Shown here: in pieces, positions 1-7,937 of the stretch
How the letters are laid out: each line of letters begins with the position of its first letter
How positions within the stretch are numbered: position 1 is the stretch's first letter
NCBI GenBank assembly: GCA_038326995.1
Contig: JBBQKP010000099.1
Location: 1-11,873 of the forward strand
DNA from: JBBQKP01 sp038326995
GTDB lineage: Bacteria > Planctomycetota > Phycisphaerae > Tepidisphaerales > Tepidisphaeraceae
Length of the DNA stretch: 11,873 bases
Direction: 5' to 3'
Position numbers and translations under genes: made by a program
The notes under the pieces: generated by a model
Database searches by the model: none
What the model was told of the DNA's origin: nothing
What the model saw: only the letters and a program-made list of their open reading frames with translations

Positions 1-448
1 CTGGGCATATGTTGGTCACTCGAAGTTTGCCTACCGAGCACTGATCGTCTGTTTTCAACCGTCGTCTGCAATCCAACCGTCGGCCAGATCACGGGCATCG
101 GTCCGCACGATTTTTAGGCATTTAGGTTGAGGATGCACGCGTTTTAGTCGGCGAGTCGAAACGTCCTGTTATTCGTGGCGATTTCTTGCTGTGCTAAGTC
201 ACATACGAAACCGCTTAGCGCAATCGTCCCGGACTCCACTATAAGCCGCGATCGGGGTTGAATTCAAACCTTTAGGTCGCTCACGTCGGGCTGATTTTTG
301 GCGGCCCGGCTCGATTCCTTTCCTTGGCACCAAGATTGCTCTATGAGATTCGTCGCAAAGGGAACAATTGCGACAAACGCCTGAAAAGAATCGCTTCAAG
401 CCTTTTATGGTGATGCGAAATTTTCAGAAGAACAATCCTCCTCCGCCA
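1..448. other. Left-edge region without a recognisable gene
   Basis: I see no convincing protein gene here. Two plus-strand frames are open from the window edge (stops at 115-117 and 128-130), and a minus-strand frame starting at an ATG at 96-98 runs off the left edge; none gives a product I recognise. A 66-codon minus-strand frame at 199-399 starts with TTG and has no visible ribosome binding site or family match. The segment looks more A+T-rich than the genes to its right. It contains a perfect 7-bp hairpin at 352-374, and it lies just upstream of a strong plus-strand terminator. It may therefore be the 3' untranslated part of a plus-strand gene from outside the window, or a non-coding RNA. 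Neither is shown. Confidence 0.4.
352..374. other. Perfect 7-bp inverted repeat (hairpin)
   Basis: GTCGCAA at 352-358 pairs exactly with TTGCGAC at 368-374 around a 9-base loop. No T-run follows on either strand, so it is not an intrinsic terminator. It could be a structural element of an RNA transcribed towards the terminator at 449-487, or a protein-binding dyad. It could also be chance. Confidence 0.35.
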
Positions 449-487
449 GGCCGCACGGACTTTCTACCTCCGCCGTGCGGCCTTTTT
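449..487 (+). terminator. Strong rho-independent terminator, plus strand
   Basis: GGCCGCACGG (449-458) is perfectly complementary to CCGTGCGGCC (473-482), giving a 10-bp G+C-rich stem with a 14-base loop, followed at once by TTTTT (483-487) and further A+T-rich sequence. The T-run sits on the plus-strand side only, so the element would end rightward transcription. All supported genes in the window are on the minus strand, so the transcript it ends must come from 1-448 or from beyond the left edge. The hairpin lies within a 28-codon proline-rich plus-strand frame starting at 407, which I do not regard as a gene. Confidence 0.8.
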
Positions 488-507
488 ATTTAAATTGAAT
501 CAACACG

Positions 508-540
508 AAAAAAGACCAACGATTCACATCGCGGCCGGTT
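508..540 (-). terminator. Probable terminator of the adenylate kinase gene, minus strand
   Basis: On the minus strand, downstream of the kinase stop codon, ACCGGC (539-534) can pair with GTTGGT (520-515, including two G-T pairs), and GAT/ATC closes an inner stem with a GTGA tetraloop after a 3-base bulge. Six T residues follow (513-508). The stem is weaker than that of the opposing plus-strand terminator, but position and T-run fit the end of the leftward transcript. The kinase stop codon lies about 28 bases upstream of the hairpin. Confidence 0.5.
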
Positions 541-567
541 TTCTTATTTTGTCTTAAAAACGTCTTT

Positions 568-1191
568 CTACTTCGATTTCAACCTGCTGGCAGCGTCCAT
601 CTCTTCTTTGAGCGGCACGAGCACTTCCACAATTTCTTTCAGCACGCGGATTTGCGACCACGTGCTGTCAATTTCCTTAACCCGAGAGTTTTTGTTGTAA
701 TACTCGAGAACGGGTTTGGTCTCGCGATCGTAAACCTCCAGCCGCCTTTGAATGACATCTTCCTTCGCGTCGTCGAAGCGGTTTTCCTTCAGCGCCCGAC
801 GTCTAAGTCGTTCGACCATTTTCGCACTGTCAGGGCAATTGAGATAAATCACCTTCGCGACGTCGATCGTCTCTTCGAGCAATCGGGCTTGCGACAAACT
901 TCGCGGAATCCCATCCAGGACCAGAATTTCGCTCTCAGGATGAAACTGGTTCACCATTTCCATGCCCTTGATGAATTGCCGCCAGACCCGCACGGTGACA
1001 TCGTCGGGCACGAGCCTGCCCTGCCCGGCATATTCCCAGAAGAGCCTGCCGGTGTCGGATTGCAGATCCATCGACCGAAAAATGTCGCCCGAGCTGGAAT
1101 GAAAAAACCCTGGGATTGTGCCAAGAATTTTTCCCTGAGTTCCCTTGCCCGAACCCGGGGCACCGAATAGCAGGACGCATTTGTATCGCAT
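568..1191 (-). CDS. adk: Adenylate kinase-like nucleoside monophosphate kinase
   Basis: The 207-residue product is a P-loop kinase of the adenylate kinase family, expected to catalyse ATP + AMP = 2 ADP in the cytoplasm. The Walker A loop GAPGSGKGTQ is at residues 10-19. SSGDIFR (33-39) corresponds to the NMP-binding STGDMLR, GRLVPDD is at 58-64, and DGIPRSLSQA (93-102) replaces the usual DGFPR..QA while keeping Gly94, Arg97 and Gln101. RRRALKENRFDDAKEDVIQRR (from 130) is the lid and arginine region; the lid is short and has no Cys4 zinc site. Length is normal for the family. The start ATG has no Shine-Dalgarno sequence; the bases before it are pyrimidine-rich. It follows acs after 195 bases, and a probable terminator follows it. 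The DGIPR variant suggests a divergent paralogue, so UMP or CMP as acceptor cannot be excluded. The symbol is tentative. Confidence 0.8.
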   Translation of the reverse strand: MRYKCVLLFGAPGSGKGTQGKILGTIPGFFHSSSGDIFRSMDLQSDTGRLFWEYAGQGRLVPDDVTVRVWRQFIKGMEMVNQFHPESEILVLDGIPRSLSQARLLEETIDVAKVIYLNCPDSAKMVERLRRRALKENRFDDAKEDVIQRRLEVYDRETKPVLEYYNKNSRVKEIDSTWSQIRVLKEIVEVLVPLKEEMDAASRLKSK

Positions 1192-1386
1192 AGAGGAAGG
1201 GGTCAGGAGCGGGGAGTGGGCCGGGGACGATGTGACGCTAAATTGAATCTACACCACGAAAGTGGTCGCTGACGAGTAACTGGCGATTCGTCGAGTTGCA
1301 AAAGAACCGAAAGCTCATTTGTGCCGCACACGTCGCCAAATGGTTCGGCAACAGTTCGTTCGGACCTCTGCGATTCGAGAAACACC
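1192..1386. other. Intergenic spacer between acs and the kinase gene
   Basis: This 195-base spacer has no supported gene. It holds a 5-bp hairpin ACCAC-GAAA-GTGGT at 1253-1266 with no T-run, and a copy of TAAATTGAATC (1239-1249) that also occurs at 491-501 on the far side of the kinase gene. I find no convincing -35/-10 pair, although the length leaves room for a separate kinase promoter. Confidence 0.4.
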
Positions 1387-3366
<1,980 letters not shown>

Positions 3367-3370
3367 GGTT

Positions 3371-3375
3371 CCTCC
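3371..3375 (-). promoter_or_regulatory. Shine-Dalgarno sequence that sets the acs start
   Basis: On the minus strand GGAGG lies four bases before the ATG at 3366-3364 (CGGAGGAACC then ATG). This is one of the clearest ribosome binding sites in the window. It argues against the longer reading frame that begins at 3429, only five bases beyond the thrS stop codon. Confidence 0.8.
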
Positions 3376-3434
3376 GGTTGCAGAAATTGAGATTCTTTCT
3401 TCTTCGCGTAACTCTCGCTCCGTCCTCATGCGGC

Positions 3435-5444
3435 CTACCTCCGCTCGCTTATCGTGCTCTTCATCTGCTCGACGAACGCGTCAAGCGGGATCGCCCCCTT
3501 ATCGCCCTCGGTGCGGTGTCGAACGGACACGGTTCGGTCGGCCTGCTCCTTCTCGCCAGCGATGATCATGTAGGGCACCTTCTCCATCGACGACCGCCTG
3601 ATTTTCGCGCCGATCTTGTCGGGCGTGGTGTCGAGATCGACCCGCACCCCGGCCGACTTCAGCGCGGTTTCAATCTCCTTCGCGTACGCCTCAAATTTAT
3701 CACTGATCGGCAAAACCGCCACCTGCACCGGACTAAGCCACAGGGGAAACGCGCCTTCGAAATGTTCGATAAGGACGCCGATGAAACGCTCCATGCTGCC
3801 GAACGGGGCGCGGTGAATCATCACCGGGCGATGCGCTTTGTTGTCGGCCCCGATGTAGGTGAGATCAAAGCGGACGGGCAGTTGATAATCGACCTGAACA
3901 GTGCCGAGCTGCCACTCGCGACCGATGACGTCCTTGACGACGAAATCAATTTTCGGCCCGTAAAACGCGGCCTCGCCGGGCTCTGTCGTGAACGGCACGC
4001 CCAGCGACTGTGCCGCCGCCTTGCAAGCCGCCTCGGCCTTGTCCCACTGCGACGGGTCGCCCACATATTTCGCGCTGTCCGGATCACGCAGGCCCACGCG
4101 CACGCGATAGTCGTTCATGCCCAATGTGCCCAGCACAATTTTCACAAGCTCAAGACACCCAAGCACTTCCGCGGGCACTTGTTCTTCGGTGCAGAAAAGA
4201 TGCGCATCATCTTGAGTAAAGCCGCGAACGCGCGTCATGCCGCCGAGCTCGCCTGACTTTTCCCAGCGATACACCGTGCCGAATTCCGCAAGCCTGATAG
4301 GCAGATCGCGATAGCTGTGCGGGTCGCTCGCGTAGATTCGGATGTGGTGCGGGCAGTTCATCGGCTTAAGTAGATAGCCGTCGATCTCGCCCTTCTCCAT
4401 GCGATTCGCAAGATCAGCGCACGAGCACTTTTCTTCGACGAGTTGCTGTGAAAATTCGCGGTCGACGATCGGCGGGAACTGGCTGTCGCGGTAATACGGA
4501 AAGTGCCCGCTGGTTTTGTAGAGGTCGAGCCGGCCGATGTGGGGAGTGAAGACTTGCGAATAGCCCTGGCGACGAAGGTGCTCGCCGATGAAATTCTGCA
4601 GCTCCTGTCGAACGATCGCGCCCTTGGGTTTCCACAGCACCAAGCCCTGGCCGACCTGATCGTCGATGGTGTAAAGACCCAGGGCCGGGCCGATGACGCG
4701 GTGATCGCGCTTCTTGGCTTCGTCGAGTTGCTTGAGGTGAAGGTCGAGGACTTTCTTGTCGGTGAAGGCCGTACCGTAAATTCGTGTGAGCTGCTCTCGC
4801 GTCGCGTCGGCGCGCCAATAAGCGCCCGCAACCGACAAGAGTTTGAACGCCTTGATCTTTCCTGTCGAAGGTACGTGAGGCCCGCGGCACAGGTCCGTGA
4901 AGTCGCCCTGCCGATAGATCGAAACCGATTTTTCGCCGCCCGTTTGAAGCTCGGAGATGATCTCGTCCTTGAACCGCTGGTTCTCGTTTTTCAATAGCGT
5001 TCGCGCCTCGTCGCACGACACGTCGGTTCGCGAGAAAGGCAAATCCGCGTCGATGAGCTTCTGAATCTCCGCCTCGATTTTGGAAAAATCATCGACGCTG
5101 ATCTTTGTACCCGCAGGGAACTGAATGTCGTAGTAAAAACCGCTGTCGATCACAGGGCCTATGGTGTACTGCAGATCGGCGCCGTAGAGGTTTCGAAGCG
5201 CCTGGGCAAGTACGTGGGCGGTGGAATGGCGAATGACGACAAGTGCGTCAGGGTCTTTGTCGGTGACGATCGAGACCTTGTGTTCGCCAGTGAGGACGAA
5301 AGACAGATCGACGAGCTTGTCATCCACGCGCCCGACGACGGCCGCCTTCGCGAGACCGCGGCCGATGGATTCGGCGAGCTGCATGACCGTGGATCCGTCG
5401 GGAAGTTCGCGTCGGCTGCCGTCTGGAAGAATTGCGGTGGTCAT
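3435..5444 (-). CDS. thrS: Threonyl-tRNA synthetase
   Basis: Charges tRNA-Thr with threonine in the cytoplasm, releasing AMP and PPi. The 669-residue product has the complete bacterial architecture. The TGS domain is at about 1-62. The editing domain has RHSTAH (72-77) and DLCRGPH (184-190), giving the His73/His77/Cys186/His190 set that hydrolyses Ser-tRNA. The class II catalytic core has MNCPHH (362-367), motif 2 YRWEKSGELGGMTRVRGFTQ (392-411), and motif 3 HRAPFGSMERFIGVLIEH (544-561). The zinc ligands are Cys364, His415 and His544. The anticodon-binding domain runs from about 570 to the end, with AGEKE (629-633). The start ATG lacks a Shine-Dalgarno sequence, but upstream in-frame extension is unlikely because the TGS domain begins at the expected distance. 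A 144-base spacer separates it from the gene upstream, and acs follows. No truncation or missing catalytic residue is visible. Confidence 0.98.
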   Translation of the reverse strand: MTTAILPDGSRRELPDGSTVMQLAESIGRGLAKAAVVGRVDDKLVDLSFVLTGEHKVSIVTDKDPDALVVIRHSTAHVLAQALRNLYGADLQYTIGPVIDSGFYYDIQFPAGTKISVDDFSKIEAEIQKLIDADLPFSRTDVSCDEARTLLKNENQRFKDEIISELQTGGEKSVSIYRQGDFTDLCRGPHVPSTGKIKAFKLLSVAGAYWRADATREQLTRIYGTAFTDKKVLDLHLKQLDEAKKRDHRVIGPALGLYTIDDQVGQGLVLWKPKGAIVRQELQNFIGEHLRRQGYSQVFTPHIGRLDLYKTSGHFPYYRDSQFPPIVDREFSQQLVEEKCSCADLANRMEKGEIDGYLLKPMNCPHHIRIYASDPHSYRDLPIRLAEFGTVYRWEKSGELGGMTRVRGFTQDDAHLFCTEEQVPAEVLGCLELVKIVLGTLGMNDYRVRVGLRDPDSAKYVGDPSQWDKAEAACKAAAQSLGVPFTTEPGEAAFYGPKIDFVVKDVIGREWQLGTVQVDYQLPVRFDLTYIGADNKAHRPVMIHRAPFGSMERFIGVLIEHFEGAFPLWLSPVQVAVLPISDKFEAYAKEIETALKSAGVRVDLDTTPDKIGAKIRRSSMEKVPYMIIAGEKEQADRTVSVRHRTEGDKGAIPLDAFVEQMKSTISERR

Positions 5445-5588
5445 GTGAGTTGATCGGGAGTTGTTCTTTTGTTGGTTCTCAATTCCAGGTCAAAGCAGAC
5501 TGTGAACCGGGGAGTCAAGATTAGACCCAAGCCCGCTCGGAGTCGAGCGAACGCACTGTTTAAGGTCACATGTTTCCGTTCGATCACT
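5445..5588. promoter_or_regulatory. Leader/spacer upstream of thrS
   Basis: This 144-base gap is the longest between the genes to its right and thrS, so a thrS-acs promoter or leader RNA is likely to lie here. On the minus strand a perfect 6-bp hairpin CGCTCG-ACTC-CGAGCG spans 5549-5534, with no T-run after it. A TCTAAT (-10-like) occurs shortly downstream, but no good -35 box stands at the right distance. I see no T-box motif. The promoter assignment is inference from spacing only. Confidence 0.3.
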
Positions 5589-6368
5589 CTACTTCGCCAG
5601 CGTCGCGATCAGCCGCCAGAGCAGGTGCGGCGACATCGGCCTTCGGCGCGTGGCGTTGAAACCGTCTGAGATTTCGGAAAATCGCTTGCTGTACGGCAAG
5701 CGGTCGCGACGACCAATGTCCGCGCCCAGCAACGCGCGAAGATGTTGCTTCTCCTCAGGCTTCACCTCGGGAGGCCTGGTGATCGCCGGGCCAAGACGCG
5801 GAAGCAGCTTCGCCTTTCGCATCGTCAAAAGCTGTCGCCAGACTTCTGCATGATCGATCTTTCGCCCCTCCATCACTTCTCCGTATTGCTCGAACAATGA
5901 CTCGAACTCGGGCGTGTAAGGCAAGTCGTCGGCGGTCCGGCCGATCGACAGATAAATCCGAGCCAGCTCATCCTTCTTGGGCACGATTTTTTCTGGTGGA
6001 GCACCTGCGAAAAGTGCGCCGTCGAAAGTCGTCGCAACGTTCTGCGCTGCAGTCTGTTTCTTCGTGCATTCGACAAGAATGAAAACCAGACCGGCGTCGT
6101 GCCGGACGACCGCGGCCGGCTTGCTGTCGTGCATCGAGCGCGGGTCGAGCACGCGCAAGTGCAATGCGTGCCGACGCGCGAGAGTGTGTTCGAGCGAATC
6201 GACTTCGACCACAAATGCAGCACCCGCGACGCCGGGATTATCGGTAAAGCCCGCAGCCACGCCGTGACTTTCACCGACGAGTTTTGCGAGGCATTTTTTT
6301 GAATCTTCGGGCGTATCTGATCGAAGCACGACGCCGACAAATCGACCTAAATTTGGAGGAACAGACAT
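5589..6368 (-). CDS. Unknown protein with a duplicated C-terminal LPY...WR module
   Basis: I do not recognise a named family for this 259-residue product. It has no signal peptide or membrane segment and is presumably cytoplasmic. The N-terminal 120 residues look like a compact alpha/beta domain with hydrophobic strands (FVGVVLRSD 10-18, AAFVVEVDSL 50-59, AGLVFILVEC 92-101). The C-terminal half contains two related modules. The first, about 147-190, starts DDLPYTPEF and contains HAEVWRQLLTMRK. The second, about 221-259, starts RDRLPYSKRF and contains HLLWRLIATLAK. The distance from LPY to WR is 28 and 27 residues, so this looks like an internal duplication of a helical module. A Pro/Glu-rich linker (about 193-208) joins them. 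The gene starts 9 bases after the flippase-like gene stops, so translational coupling is likely. The start has no Shine-Dalgarno sequence. Function unknown. Confidence 0.75.
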   Translation of the reverse strand: MSVPPNLGRFVGVVLRSDTPEDSKKCLAKLVGESHGVAAGFTDNPGVAGAAFVVEVDSLEHTLARRHALHLRVLDPRSMHDSKPAAVVRHDAGLVFILVECTKKQTAAQNVATTFDGALFAGAPPEKIVPKKDELARIYLSIGRTADDLPYTPEFESLFEQYGEVMEGRKIDHAEVWRQLLTMRKAKLLPRLGPAITRPPEVKPEEKQHLRALLGADIGRRDRLPYSKRFSEISDGFNATRRRPMSPHLLWRLIATLAK

Positions 6369-6377
6369 AAGGCAAGT

Positions 6378-7889
6378 CTAACGCGAGACAGGCACGGATG
6401 CGTCAACATTTGATGCCGAGTCGACGTTGTGATTATTCGGCGGCGCGTTCTCGTGCAGCGAGCCTTCGACTGCAATCTCCTCAGCGGCGGCGTCGGTGGG
6501 CAATGAGAACCCGCCTTTGAGTACAAACAACCCGCCCATAAGACTCCAAACTAATTCGACGACGCGAATGCTCATCGCAAGGGCCAGCGCCTGACTGGCG
6601 GTTGCGCCTTGTTTGCTCGTTAGAATGAGCGCAAACGTTTCCATCACGCCCGCACCTTGCGGGCTGATCGGGATTGCGCTTACGAGCTTGATCACGGGCA
6701 CACACACGAAGTAAAACGCCTCTGAAATCGGCAAACCAAAGGCATGTCCCGCCAGCATCGCGCTGATGACGACGGTCAGGTGAACTGGCAAAGTGATGAG
6801 AAACGCCGCCAGAATCAGCAGCGGGCGACGCTTGTACATTTGTCCGACGTGCTGCACATTTCCAATCAGCTTCTGCATCGGAAGTTTTTTGAGAATGAAT
6901 TCCATTCCCGTGCCGCGGCGGATTCGGTCGGAGAGCATGACGACTGACCCGACGATGAAACCGACCAAGATCACGCCGCACACCAACGCGACCTGCCTGC
7001 ACACCACTGCTGTGGGCGAGGTTGGATTGTCGCTCATGAAATACTGCAGTGCCGAAAGCGAGCCACCCATCATGACAAGTGCCATGAGTCCGACGACTCG
7101 ATCGACGAAGACGCTGATCACGCCTCGTGTTTTGTGAGGCGTTTGCTTGGCGACGTAGTAGGCCTTGATAATGTCGCCGCCGGTCGAGCCAGGGAGGAAG
7201 CTGTTATAAAACGACCCGACCATATTGAGCGCGAACGTCCGGCGGATTGGCAGGCGAATGTCGAGCACTTTCAGCAGCAAGTGCCACCGCAACGTCGTCA
7301 GCAAAAAGCATCCCGGAAACACCATCACCGCGGCCACCAGAAGCCAGGGATTGGCCTCGCGAACCAAGGAAGCAAGCCCGCGCTGAATGAGAGGCCTGGG
7401 CGCGAGCAGCTTGAACTCGCCGCTGACTTGATCGGGCGTGATCCACTTTCCATTTGCTGCACCCGCGTTGTAACTCGTCGCGGCCTGAGGATCGGTGATG
7501 AGCAGATGGGTGACGGTGGGATTGCGCTGAAGGTCGCCTTCAATCGTCATGCCGCGAAGCTCGGCGGCGACAACCTCATCGCCGATTTTCACGTCCACTG
7601 TTTTGCGGTCCGGTGCGTTGACTATGTCATCGCGTGAAATGGTTCTGGATTCGCCGGAGTCTGACATTTCGACGACGAACGTCGTGTCGGTTTCAAGCGG
7701 GTTATGCCGTTCGCCCGTGGCAGACCTGGCCTCAACGATGGCGGCCTGTGTGACGGTGAGCGTGGGCGCATTGCCCACGACCATGACCTGATCGCGAATG
7801 GTGATGAAGCGGGCGATAATGAAAATACCCACGCCCGCCACGAGCCATTTCGCCAAATTCTTGAGGATGGAAACCGATCGTCGCTTCAT
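6378..7889 (-). CDS. UPF0104/LPG_synthase_TM flippase-like membrane protein with an extracytoplasmic insert
   Basis: The 503-residue inner-membrane protein resembles the lysylphosphatidylglycerol synthase transmembrane/UPF0104 family, thought to act in lipid or polyprenyl-linked glycan translocation or modification. Family-type motifs are NMVGSFYNSFLPGSTGGDI (222-240), KAYYVAK (242-248), DRVVGLMAL (263-271) and IPISPQGAGVMETF (406-419). Hydrophobic segments are visible at about 14-30, 182-200, 260-285, 299-320, 356-385 and 390-405, with more near 432-457. Unusually, about 135 polar, beta-rich residues (roughly 31-165) separate the first and second membrane segments and probably fold outside the membrane. 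The 45-residue tail is polar, Asn/Ser-rich and low in complexity. There is no synthetase domain, so it is not a complete MprF. It starts 48 bases after the RDD gene and lacks a Shine-Dalgarno sequence. Substrate unknown. Confidence 0.85.
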   Translation of the reverse strand: MKRRSVSILKNLAKWLVAGVGIFIIARFITIRDQVMVVGNAPTLTVTQAAIVEARSATGERHNPLETDTTFVVEMSDSGESRTISRDDIVNAPDRKTVDVKIGDEVVAAELRGMTIEGDLQRNPTVTHLLITDPQAATSYNAGAANGKWITPDQVSGEFKLLAPRPLIQRGLASLVREANPWLLVAAVMVFPGCFLLTTLRWHLLLKVLDIRLPIRRTFALNMVGSFYNSFLPGSTGGDIIKAYYVAKQTPHKTRGVISVFVDRVVGLMALVMMGGSLSALQYFMSDNPTSPTAVVCRQVALVCGVILVGFIVGSVVMLSDRIRRGTGMEFILKKLPMQKLIGNVQHVGQMYKRRPLLILAAFLITLPVHLTVVISAMLAGHAFGLPISEAFYFVCVPVIKLVSAIPISPQGAGVMETFALILTSKQGATASQALALAMSIRVVELVWSLMGGLFVLKGGFSLPTDAAAEEIAVEGSLHENAPPNNHNVDSASNVDASVPVSR

Positions 7890-7937
7890 GGTTCAAAATT
7901 TCTGCAATCTTCCACTTTTCGGACTGTTCGCTTCTGC

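Noticed and set aside
307..332. A tRNA/tmRNA-like 3' end on the plus strand: CTCGATT loop, 12 bases, then ACCA
   Set aside because: Spacing fits a T-arm, acceptor strand and ACCA, but the T-stem does not pair (CCCGG against CCTTT), there is no matching 5' acceptor strand GCCAAGG, and no D-arm or tmRNA tag frame is seen. It may be a decayed remnant or chance.
199..399. 66-codon minus-strand frame with a CxxCSLC motif
   Set aside because: It starts with TTG, has no ribosome binding site and no family resemblance, and its GIEP-like text comes from the tRNA-like bases noted above.
190..480. RNase P RNA on the minus strand, because of GAAAGTCCG and CGGCTTATAG-like pieces
   Set aside because: The first piece is the loop and stem of the plus-strand terminator, and the other conserved blocks (such as ACAGAA and the P4 partner) are missing.
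407..493. 28-codon proline-rich plus-strand frame ending in the terminator
   Set aside because: The hairpin lies inside the frame, there is no Shine-Dalgarno sequence, and composition is driven by the terminator stem.
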